Assembly (NCBI RefSeq): GCF_000511175.1
Contig: NZ_KI866530.1
Span: forward strand, 1,196,427 to 1,240,369
Direction of reading: 5' to 3'
From: Sediminibacterium salmoneum NBRC 103935
GTDB taxonomy: Bacteria; Bacteroidota; Bacteroidia; Chitinophagales; Chitinophagaceae
Length of the DNA: 43,943 nt
The translations under genes and the position numbers were made by a program. Under the pieces are notes generated by a model. It did not search any database. It saw only the letters and a list, made by a program, of their open reading frames with translations, and was not told the DNA's origin. Positions 18,539 to 25,455 of this stretch are shown in pieces; the first letter of the stretch is position 1; each line of letters begins with the position of its first letter.

Positions 18539-19705
18539 ATGAAGCCAATCATTACTCTTTTTTTCTTAACCCTTAATTTATTCTGTTTTGCAGGCGATAG
18601 TCTGATAACATCCCAACTGCTTAACAGAATTGCTTTTCTGCAGGCTAAAGAAGAAGGGGTTTTCCCCAAAGGCTCCATCCCATCTTACCGGATGTACGCA
18701 CATAATAAAGATCGGTTCAAAGCAGATATTAACCCTTTTTTTACTGGCCTGGTTTCATTTACGCTACTTGATATTCATTCTCATTTAACAGATTATCAAA
18801 AAAACATTGCCAACCAGATCATAGGGAATAGCCTACCGGTTTTTGAAAAATTCAAAAACAGAAAAAACAATTATCCCACTTATAATTTCTGGCCAACAGA
18901 TACCCCCCGGATTTTCCCCAATGCTGGCTGGCTGAATCAACTTGATAAAAGCAGATCCTTGCCCGATGACATGGATGATACGGTAATCATTTTATTGGCA
19001 ATGCAGGCCAATGATTCCATTGCCCGATTAGTGCATGGGCTCATGCAAAAACACGTTAACAACCATTCCAATCCTGTAAAAAACACTTTTAAAGATTATA
19101 GAAAGCTGGGGGCTTATTCCACCTGGTTTGGCAAAAAAATGCCCACCGAGTTCGACATCAGTGTATTGATGAATGTACTTTACTTTGTTCAGAAATATAA
19201 CCTGGATTGGAGCTCTGCAGATTCAGCAAGTTTAGGCTTAATAGAAAATGCTATTCAAACCCGGAAGCATATTGACCATGCTAATTATATTTCTCATCAT
19301 TATGCCAAAACTTCTATTGTTTTATACCATCTTTCACGATTAATGTCTTTAAAGCCAATTCCTTCACTGGAATCACTAAAACCCCAACTCATCAATCAGG
19401 CTACTACCCTATTTAATCAATCCAATTCATTTATGGAACAGATTTTATTGAGCACTTCCTTATTGAAATGGGGTGCTAAGCCACCCGAAATTTCTATAGG
19501 TCCCAATCAGGATTTAACCTCATTAATAGAAGACGAAACCTTTTCATTTTTCATAGCCAATATGGGATCCATCTATCCAGACCAGGTAAAGAAATTTTTA
19601 ACCAAATCTAAACTGGGTACATTCTATTATTATAGTCCTGGCTACAATAACTTACTTGTCCTGGAAAATATTATTTGGCAAAAGCGATTAAATCAAAACA
19701 ACTAA
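18539..19705 (+). CDS. Exported protein of unknown function, probable alpha-helical toroid
   Basis: Starting at 18539 gives 388 residues with a signal peptide (MKPIITLFFLTLNLFCFAGDS). An in-frame ATG at 18416 is possible but would lie before the promoter element and spoil the signal peptide. The rest is mainly helical, with paired-helix periodicity. A conserved-looking block runs NYPTYNFWPTDTPRIFPNAGW then LPDDMDDTVIILLAMQ (about 141-156). DMDDT (Asp144-Thr148) resembles the DxDD(T) motif of class II terpene cyclases and the alpha/alpha toroid fold, but the rest of those families is not recognisable and the export signal argues against a standard cyclase. I do not know its function. It ends at a bidirectional terminator shared with ssrA. 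Confidence 0.6.
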   Translation: MKPIITLFFLTLNLFCFAGDSLITSQLLNRIAFLQAKEEGVFPKGSIPSYRMYAHNKDRFKADINPFFTGLVSFTLLDIHSHLTDYQKNIANQIIGNSLPVFEKFKNRKNNYPTYNFWPTDTPRIFPNAGWLNQLDKSRSLPDDMDDTVIILLAMQANDSIARLVHGLMQKHVNNHSNPVKNTFKDYRKLGAYSTWFGKKMPTEFDISVLMNVLYFVQKYNLDWSSADSASLGLIENAIQTRKHIDHANYISHHYAKTSIVLYHLSRLMSLKPIPSLESLKPQLINQATTLFNQSNSFMEQILLSTSLLKWGAKPPEISIGPNQDLTSLIEDETFSFFIANMGSIYPDQVKKFLTKSKLGTFYYYSPGYNNLLVLENIIWQKRLNQNN

Positions 19706-19743
19706 TCAACAGAATACTGGAAATAATTCCTGAATTATCCCAT

Positions 19744-19773
19744 AAAAAACCCCGAAAATACTCGGGGTTTTTT
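19744..19773. terminator. Bidirectional hairpin terminator between the exported protein gene and ssrA
   Basis: A 12-base-pair stem (AAAAAACCCCGA / TCGGGGTTTTTT) with a 6-base loop. It gives T6 on the plus strand after the 18539 gene and T6 on the minus strand. It starts 1 base past the tmRNA 3' end, so it probably ends ssrA transcription as well. Confidence 0.85.
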
Positions 19774-19774
19774 G

Positions 19775-20144
19775 TGGAGCCGACCGGACTCGAACCGGTG
19801 TCCAAACATCGCGACCATTAGCTTTCTACATGCTTATTTCCTTATTAATTGTCGGCAATGCACAGGAAAAGAACAAACCAATACACTACTTAGCTGGATA
19901 ATCTTAATCAACAGGCACAGCCTACTGTTGCAGCATCTCCTTTTGTTTTGTAGTCGGCGGCGGCACCTGGAAAGAAGCGAACCTGTGCGGCGGCCCAAAT
20001 GGTTACTTAATCACTGATTAAGCAGCCATGGCATACTGTGTATTGCCAATTAATGGTTGAATATTCAGATTAAAGTGCTAATTATCCAACGCACTGCATG
20101 CTTACACCAACCGTTACATATGCTGTCAAAACCAAAACGGCCCC
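19775..20144 (-). ncRNA. ssrA: tmRNA (transfer-messenger RNA)
   Basis: This one-piece tmRNA of about 370 bases rescues stalled ribosomes with SmpB. The 5' end GGGGCCG (20144-20138) pairs with CGGCTCC (19782-19776), one G-U included, to form the acceptor stem, with A at 19775 as discriminator. GACACCGGTTCGAGTCCGG near the 3' end is the T arm. The 5' part has the usual TTTTGACAGC after the acceptor strand. The CCA end is not encoded. Reading from the resume codon GGC at 20047-20045 gives a tag frame GNTQYAMAA and stop. Pseudoknot stems are likely between the tag and the 3' domain but I did not fold them. A -7 element lies upstream. Confidence 0.95.
20018..20047 (-). other. tmRNA tag-peptide reading frame (GNTQYAMAA, stop)
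   Basis: Nine codons from GGC (20047-20045) and a TAA (20020-20018). After the alanine carried by tmRNA itself, the tag would read AGNTQYAMAA. It fits the Bacteroidota pattern of a G-start, an aromatic four from the end region, and a C-terminal -AA. The end is AMAA where ALAA is usual. Confidence 0.8.
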
Positions 20145-20160
20145 GTGAAAGTTTAGTATA

Positions 20161-20168
20161 CAAAGGTA
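20161..20168 (-). promoter_or_regulatory. -7 promoter element (TACCTTTG) for ssrA
   Basis: TACCTTTG matches TAnnTTTG exactly and ends 16 bases before the processed 5' end of tmRNA, leaving a short 5' leader for RNase P to remove. The -33 element is not clear. Confidence 0.5.
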
Positions 20169-20185
20169 AGCGCAAATTTAAATGC

Positions 20186-21535
20186 TTACTTAAACAAACG
20201 CCAAAAGTCTAACCCCAAAGCGTATGCCATTAATCCCATCAACAGGATCATACCTGCCATTTGGGCATATTCCATGAACTTATCGCCTGGTTTTCTGCCG
20301 GAAATCATTTCATATAAGGTAAACAATGCATGTCCTCCGTCCAATGCCGGAATGGGCAGAATATTCATAAAAGCCAGTACTATGGAGAAAATACCTGTTA
20401 AAGTCCAGAATCTTTCCCAATCCCAAACGCCGGGAAAAGTATTACCAATACTGATAACACTGCCCAGAGAATCGCTGGCATTTACTTTACCGGTAAACAA
20501 TTGTTTCAGGCCGGTTACATACCGATCCAGGGTTTCCCAGCAACGGTTAAATCCAATGGGAATGGATGCCCACAAATCGTATTGAATATGTTCGGTACCT
20601 AAAATAGCCAGTGGACTTTTCTGGAAAAAGCCGATAGCCCCTTTTTCATTCACCAATGCTTTAATCTGAACCGTATCCTTGCCACGGATTGCAGTTAATA
20701 CTGCTACCTGATTGGTGGCTTTCTTCTTTAGTGCATCAAACTCGTGATAATACCTGAATGCCTGATTATTAATCGCAATTAAAGTATCCCCTTTTTTCAG
20801 TTCACCGGCATTAAATACAGCCGTGTTGCTTACAGAATCTACAATCACCGGATACTGTGGAATTAACATCCCACTGAATTTTTTCTCCTTGATAATTTTC
20901 TGCATGAACTGATCAGGCACTTTAATCTCCAATTTTTCTCCGTTGCGCAATACAGTTAATGTCTTTGCTTCGGTAAGAACCAACTCTGATTCAATGGTAC
21001 CAAAATTTTCAATGGGTTTACCGTCCATGGCAATTACATTATCGCCATCCTGCAATCCAAGGCTCTTGCCCAATGAATCCACATGAACACCATAGGCCAG
21101 ATTTTTTGTAGGCAATTGTTCATCCCCCCAATACCAGGTTATACCAACGAAAATAACAATGGCCAATACCACATTAACAAATACGCCACCAATCATGATA
21201 ATCAGACGTTGCCAGGCGGGTTTGGATCTGAATTCCCATGATTCAGCAGGCTTCTTCAATTGCTCTTTGTCCATGCTCTCGTCGATCATGCCGGCAATTT
21301 TAACATAGCCTCCAAAAGGTATCCAGCCTAAACCATATTCGGTTTCACCTTTCTTCTTCTTGAACAAACTAAACCAGGGATCAAAGAATAAATAAAATTT
21401 TTCAACCCGGCACCCAAACCATTTAGCAGGCAAAAAATGCCCTAGTTCGTGCAATACCACCAATATAGAAAAAGATAAAATAAACTGTCCGGCTTTTACT
21501 CCTACACTACCCCAGTCAATAGCTAATAAACTCAT
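20186..21535 (-). CDS. rseP: Site-2 intramembrane zinc protease RseP
   Basis: A 449-residue M50 family protease. HELGH (29-33) in the first membrane helix holds two zinc histidines and the catalytic Glu. NILPIPALDGGHALF near residue 390 supplies the third ligand, the Asp of LDGG. Between them lie two PDZ-like segments (VHVDSLGKSLGLQDGDNVIAMDGKPI about 130-155, and NAGELKKGDTLIAINN about 240-255) that limit substrate entry. In other bacteria RseP cleaves anti-sigma factors and signal-peptide remnants; here it could act on anti-sigma proteins such as the one at 15392, which is inference. It follows dxr by 33 bases in the same direction, a common pairing. Confidence 0.95.
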   Translation of the reverse strand: MSLLAIDWGSVGVKAGQFILSFSILVVLHELGHFLPAKWFGCRVEKFYLFFDPWFSLFKKKKGETEYGLGWIPFGGYVKIAGMIDESMDKEQLKKPAESWEFRSKPAWQRLIIMIGGVFVNVVLAIVIFVGITWYWGDEQLPTKNLAYGVHVDSLGKSLGLQDGDNVIAMDGKPIENFGTIESELVLTEAKTLTVLRNGEKLEIKVPDQFMQKIIKEKKFSGMLIPQYPVIVDSVSNTAVFNAGELKKGDTLIAINNQAFRYYHEFDALKKKATNQVAVLTAIRGKDTVQIKALVNEKGAIGFFQKSPLAILGTEHIQYDLWASIPIGFNRCWETLDRYVTGLKQLFTGKVNASDSLGSVISIGNTFPGVWDWERFWTLTGIFSIVLAFMNILPIPALDGGHALFTLYEMISGRKPGDKFMEYAQMAGMILLMGLMAYALGLDFWRLFK

Positions 21536-21568
21536 ACATTCCCCTCTTTATTAATTTAAATCATTTAA

Positions 21569-22726
21569 TTACATATGCAATAAGGAAGCGGCAAAGTTAC
21601 GTGCCTCCGCGTCGCTGTCAAAATAGTCCGTTAAAGTTGGTTTTTCAATGAATGGAATCTTATTCATGGATTGCTCAACTACTTCGGTAATATCCAAAAA
21701 TCCAATCCGGTTTCTTAAAAAAGCAAATACCGCCATCTCATTCGCTGCATTCATTACGCAGGCCGTATTTCCACCTTTATACAAAGCATCTGTGGCCAAC
21801 GCAAGATTCCGAAAGGTTTTCATATCGGGCTCTTCAAACGTTAAGGTTGAAGGCTTTTTAAAATCGTATCTCGGAAAATTATTGGGAATGCGCTGAGGAA
21901 AAGCCAGCGCATATTGAATGGGCAATTTCATATCGGGCAAACCCATTTGCGATTTAATGCTTCCATCTTCAAATTGAACCATACTATGAATGATGCTCTG
22001 TGGATGAATCACCACCTGTATCTGATGGGCTTCCAGATTGAACAACCACTTGGCCTCTATCATCTCCAAGCCTTTATTCATGAGGGTTGCAGAGTCAATC
22101 GTAATTTTAGCACCCATGCTCCAATTGGGATGTTGCAGGGCATGATCTCTTTTTACATTCACCAGAAAGTTGGGCTTTTTTCCAAGGAAAGGACCGCCAC
22201 TTGCTGTCAGAATAATTTTTTCAATTTTATTTCTACCCTCACCAACCAGACATTGAAAAATGGCAGAGTGTTCACTATCCACCGGAATCACTGCTACTCT
22301 TTTCTCCGCAGCTTTCTGCATCACAAGATCTCCGGCCACTACTAATGTTTCCTTGTTTGCCAAAGCAATTGGCTTGCCCAACTCAATTGCATTTAATGTA
22401 GGTTTAAGCCCTGCATAACCAACAATGGCTGCGAGCATCATATCGTAACAATCTACCGATGCTGCTTCAGCCAATGCATCTTCTCCTGCAAAGACCTTAA
22501 TATCCGTTTTTGCCAATGCCGCCTTAACGTTCTGGTATTTTTTCTCATCCCCAATAACAACAATATTGGGATTAAACAATAATGCCTGCTTTATTAAAAG
22601 CTCATCATTACTCTGAGCAGTCAGAATTTCTGCACTGAACAAATCAGGATTTGCCTTTATTACATCTAAAGCCTGTGTTCCGATTGATCCGGTAGACCCA
22701 AATATGGCAATTCGTTTTTGACTCAT
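21569..22726 (-). CDS. dxr: 1-deoxy-D-xylulose 5-phosphate reductoisomerase
   Basis: A 385-residue enzyme converting DXP to MEP with NADPH, the committed step of non-mevalonate isoprenoid synthesis. GSTGSIGTQALDVI (10-23) is the NADPH-binding loop. ALANKETLVVAG (about 121-132), DSEHSAIFQCL, the TASGGPF loop, and GLEMIEAKWLF are active-site segments that bind substrate and divalent metal. The length is normal and nothing appears damaged. It shares direction with rseP and the GH3-like gene, with gaps of 33 and 63 bases. Confidence 0.97.
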   Translation of the reverse strand: MSQKRIAIFGSTGSIGTQALDVIKANPDLFSAEILTAQSNDELLIKQALLFNPNIVVIGDEKKYQNVKAALAKTDIKVFAGEDALAEAASVDCYDMMLAAIVGYAGLKPTLNAIELGKPIALANKETLVVAGDLVMQKAAEKRVAVIPVDSEHSAIFQCLVGEGRNKIEKIILTASGGPFLGKKPNFLVNVKRDHALQHPNWSMGAKITIDSATLMNKGLEMIEAKWLFNLEAHQIQVVIHPQSIIHSMVQFEDGSIKSQMGLPDMKLPIQYALAFPQRIPNNFPRYDFKKPSTLTFEEPDMKTFRNLALATDALYKGGNTACVMNAANEMAVFAFLRNRIGFLDITEVVEQSMNKIPFIEKPTLTDYFDSDAEARNFAASLLHM

Positions 22727-22789
22727 GATAGTTGAACTTTAAGAATGGGCATAGTTACACAATATAAACCAAAAAATATCTCCCTTGGT

Positions 22790-24286
22790 TTATGCTATCA
22801 GAAATTGCTGCAAGCCTTCCGCAATTTTCCGGTCATTACTCAACCGGGGAACTTTATTTTGTCCTCCTAGCTTACCCTCTGCTTTCATATATTGTATAAA
22901 CCCGCTTTTTTGTACCTCTCTTATTTGTAAAGGCAATAGAATATTCCCCCGCATTAAGTCCTGATAATAGACATTCTTATTGCTTAGTGCCTCATTCAGA
23001 GATGCTGCAAATGCATTGAAATCGGAAGGCGGTGTTTCAAACTCAATATACCATTCATGATAACTCTTTCCTTCCCCTTGTTGAATAAACGGAGCAACGG
23101 TGAATTCTGTAATTTTTGCAGGATGCTTTTCCAATGCTATTTGCAATGCAGCTTCTACTTCTTCGCCAATCACATGTTCCCCAAATGCCGAGATAAAATG
23201 TTTTATTCTTCCTGTAACCAGTATTCGGTACGGATTTAAACTGACGAACTTTACAGTGTCTCCTATATTATAACCCCACAACCCAGCATTGCTGTTAATT
23301 ATCAATGCATAATTTTCTCCCAGCTTTACATCTTTCAGACTCAGGCGGGTGGGTGACTCATTAAAAATTTCCGCTGCAGGAATAAATTCAAAGAAAATGC
23401 CGCTATTGGTATTCAATAACATCCCTTCCTGATCCATGGTATCCTGAAAGGCAAAAAAACCTTCACTTGCCGGAAACAATTCTATGGCATCTATTTTCTT
23501 TCCAATGCTTTCCATGAGTCGGGCACGGTAAGGCTGAAAATTAACCCCTCCCTGAACCATTACGCTGAAATTGGGAAAGATTTCTGAGATCTTTTTACCT
23601 GTCCGCTCAATCAATCTGTCAAAATACATTTGCATCCATGGTGGAATCCCACTTATTAATGTCATGTCTTTGTTCAGGGTTTCCTGAACAATTTTATCCA
23701 GCTTGGTTTCCCAGTCTTCTATACAATTGGTCTCGTAACTGGGTAACTGATTAGAACGGAGATAGGCAGGAATATGGTGATTTACAATTCCGCTCAACCT
23801 GCCCGTAGGAATATCCCCTGTTCTTTCCAACACTGGAGATCCACTTAAAAAAATCATTTTCCCATTGGCAAAAGCTGTATTTCCAGTTTCGGCCATATAA
23901 CAGAACAGGGCATTTCTGGCTGTCTGGATATGGTTGGGTATGGAATCCTTGGTAATAGGAATATATTTAACCCCACTGGTAGTTCCACTGGTTTTGGCAA
24001 AATAAATGGGCTTCCCTTTCCAGAGTATATTAGGCTTCCCAGCCTTAATTTGCTCAATATAGGGCTTCATTAATTCGTAATCCCGAATAGGAACTGACTG
24101 AGAAAATGCCTTATAATCCAATCCGGCCGTAAGCTGGTGATCTTTCCCAAACTGGGTTTTAGCCCCCTGTTTAACCAGGTTTTTAAAAATAAGGTCCTGA
24201 TGCTGTACCGCGTGCATCATCCCCTTACGGATACTATTGTGTATTACATTGGCAAAGGGCTTTGCCAACAGCGACTTATAGTTCAT
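22790..24286 (-). CDS. GH3 (auxin-responsive promoter) family acyl-adenylate-forming protein
   Basis: This 498-residue protein belongs to the GH3 branch of the ANL adenylating superfamily. The phosphate-binding loop is KTSGTTSGVKYIPIT (about 93-107), followed by ELFPASEGFFAFQD and the YRILVTGRIKHFISAFGEHVIGEE block, which carries the hinge and late motif. Plant GH3 enzymes join amino acids to jasmonate or auxin; bacterial members are mostly uncharacterised and the acid substrate here is unknown. The C-terminal domain runs to the end (GQNKVPRLSNDRKIAEGLQQFL). No acyl carrier or biosynthetic cluster is adjacent. A -7 element is 24 bases upstream. Confidence 0.9.
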   Translation of the reverse strand: MNYKSLLAKPFANVIHNSIRKGMMHAVQHQDLIFKNLVKQGAKTQFGKDHQLTAGLDYKAFSQSVPIRDYELMKPYIEQIKAGKPNILWKGKPIYFAKTSGTTSGVKYIPITKDSIPNHIQTARNALFCYMAETGNTAFANGKMIFLSGSPVLERTGDIPTGRLSGIVNHHIPAYLRSNQLPSYETNCIEDWETKLDKIVQETLNKDMTLISGIPPWMQMYFDRLIERTGKKISEIFPNFSVMVQGGVNFQPYRARLMESIGKKIDAIELFPASEGFFAFQDTMDQEGMLLNTNSGIFFEFIPAAEIFNESPTRLSLKDVKLGENYALIINSNAGLWGYNIGDTVKFVSLNPYRILVTGRIKHFISAFGEHVIGEEVEAALQIALEKHPAKITEFTVAPFIQQGEGKSYHEWYIEFETPPSDFNAFAASLNEALSNKNVYYQDLMRGNILLPLQIREVQKSGFIQYMKAEGKLGGQNKVPRLSNDRKIAEGLQQFLIA

Positions 24287-24310
24287 AGGCTAAAATTGAT
24301 CCCAAAGCAA

Positions 24311-24318
24311 CAAAAATA
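24311..24318 (-). promoter_or_regulatory. Candidate -7 promoter element (TATTTTTG) for the GH3-like gene
   Basis: TATTTTTG matches TAnnTTTG exactly, 24 bases before the start codon at 24286. No clean -33 TTTG seen. Confidence 0.4.
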
Positions 24319-24381
24319 GGCTTATCCAAGTCCGTTTCAAGTACAGAAGGCTTAATTTTGCAATAATTTATTTCTAAAATC

Positions 24382-24414
24382 TTTGTGTTATATCGGGCGG
24401 AAACCTTACCTTTG
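24382..24414 (+). promoter_or_regulatory. Complete Bacteroidota promoter for rplU-rpmA
   Basis: TTTG (24382-24385), 21 bases, then TACCTTTG (24407-24414), matching both the -33 and -7 elements. It is 21 bases before the rplU ATG. This is the best promoter match in the window. Confidence 0.65.
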
Positions 24415-24435
24415 CCGTCCTAATTTTGGACAGCT

Positions 24436-24741
24436 ATGTTAGCAATAGTAAAAATCGCAGGTCAACAGTTTAAAGTACAAGAAGGTCAAAGCTTGTACGT
24501 TCCCCACCTGCAGGGTAAATCCGGTGACAAAGTAGAGTTTAACGACGTACTGTTCGTTGACAATGGTGGTAATATTTCAGTAGGTGCAGCTGTTAAGGCA
24601 ACCGTTAAAGCTGAAATTGTTAGCGACCTGGTTCAAGGCGACAAAGTCATTGCTTTTAAAATGAAAAGAAGAAAAGGATTTCGTAAAAAGCATGGTCATA
24701 GAACGCACTATACCAGAATTAAAATTGAAAGCATCGCTTAG
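24436..24741 (+). CDS. rplU: 50S ribosomal protein L21
   Basis: A 101-residue ribosomal protein that binds 23S rRNA in the large subunit. The start [18 protein letters not shown] is the standard L21 opening. [21 protein letters not shown] is the conserved basic loop and C-terminal strand that contacts rRNA. It forms the usual pair with rpmA, 47 bases downstream, under a well-formed promoter. Confidence 0.98.
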   Translation: MLAIVKIAGQQFKVQEGQSLYVPHLQGKSGDKVEFNDVLFVDNGGNISVGAAVKATVKAEIVSDLVQGDKVIAFKMKRRKGFRKKHGHRTHYTRIKIESIA

Positions 24742-24788
24742 TAATTAACATTTTATCGGTTCATACCGGTATTATAAAACATACAATT

Positions 24789-25055
24789 ATGGCACACAAA
24801 AAAGGGGAAGGTAGTGTTAAGAACGGTCGTGATTCACAGAGCAAACGCCTGGGTGTAAAAATCTATGGTGGTCAGCCTGCACTATCCGGTAACATTATCA
24901 TTCGTCAGAGAGGAACTCAATACCATCCTGGTAAGAATGTTGGAGTTGGAACAGACTTCACTTTATTTGCATTAGCAGATGGAATTGTAGAATTCAAAAA
25001 AGGCAAAGCAGACAAGACAACTGTCTCTGTTTTACCAGCGGAAGCAACCGCATAA
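24789..25055 (+). CDS. rpmA: 50S ribosomal protein L27
   Basis: An 88-residue ribosomal protein whose N-terminal arm reaches the peptidyl-transferase centre. [24 protein letters not shown] is the typical start; the arm begins directly (A-H-K-K-G), with no cleavable N-terminal extension such as Firmicutes have. [19 protein letters not shown] follows. Intact. Confidence 0.98.
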   Translation: MAHKKGEGSVKNGRDSQSKRLGVKIYGGQPALSGNIIIRQRGTQYHPGKNVGVGTDFTLFALADGIVEFKKGKADKTTVSVLPAEATA

Positions 25056-25128
25056 AAAATTTTTTTGTAGTTCCAAATACAATTTTTATTTTTAATGTAT
25101 TATTTACTAACCATTAAATCTAAAAAAC

Positions 25129-25356
25129 ATGGCAACTGCAAAAAAAGCCGCTCCTAAAAAAGCCGCTGCAAAGAAAGCTGCTCCTAAAAAAGCCGCTGCT
25201 AAAAAAGCCGCTCCTAAAAAAGCTGCTGCTAAAAAAGCCGCTCCTAAGAAAGCTGCTGCTAAGAAAGCTGCTCCTAAAAAAGCTGCTGCTAAGAAAGCTG
25301 CTCCTAAGAAGGCTGCTAAGAAAGCTGCTCCTAAGAAAGCTGCTAAGAAGAAGTAA
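25129..25356 (+). CDS. Lys/Ala/Pro repeat protein resembling histone H1 tails
   Basis: A 75-residue protein built of MATA, five exact copies of KKAAPKKAAA, two of KKAAPKKAA, and KKK. Apart from M1 and T3 it contains only Lys, Ala and Pro. The DNA is a 30-base tandem repeat in which Lys (AAA/AAG) and Ala (GCC/GCT) codons vary between copies, so protein sequence is kept while DNA drifts. Its nearest likeness is the C-terminal tail of histone H1 and bacterial H1-like proteins (HctB, AlgP type), which bind DNA by charge; RNA or ribosome binding is equally possible. It is 73 bases after rpmA and has its own terminator. The function is not established. Confidence 0.75.
   Translation: MATAKKAAPKKAAAKKAAPKKAAAKKAAPKKAAAKKAAPKKAAAKKAAPKKAAAKKAAPKKAAKKAAPKKAAKKK
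25141..25350 (+). repeat. 30-base in-frame tandem repeat coding KKAAPKKAAA
   Basis: About seven units of 27-30 bases. Later units use more GCT and AAG, earlier ones more GCC and AAA, and the last two units lack one Ala codon. Copy number may differ between strains by slippage. Confidence 0.85.
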
Positions 25357-25393
25357 TTCTCTTCTTATTTCTCAAGCAGAAATAGATTTAAGG

Positions 25394-25422
25394 CCCGTTC
25401 CAATTTTGGAATGGGTTTTTTT
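25394..25422 (+). terminator. Rho-independent terminator after the Lys/Ala/Pro repeat gene
   Basis: Stem CCCGTTCCA / TGGAATGGG (one G-U pair) with a 4-base loop, then seven T. It ends the repeat gene, and possibly readthrough from rplU-rpmA, before the PolX gene. Confidence 0.85.
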
Positions 25423-25455
25423 GTATAAACCCCTACTTGTTCCTAATTTCCAGGC

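Noticed and set aside
19772..20017. 81-codon plus-strand frame over the tmRNA gene
   Set aside because: It lies wholly inside tmRNA on the opposite strand and is explained by RNA conservation.
25141..25350. 30-base tandem repeat as a CRISPR array
   Set aside because: No spacers; the repeats are adjacent and code for KKAAPKKAAA.
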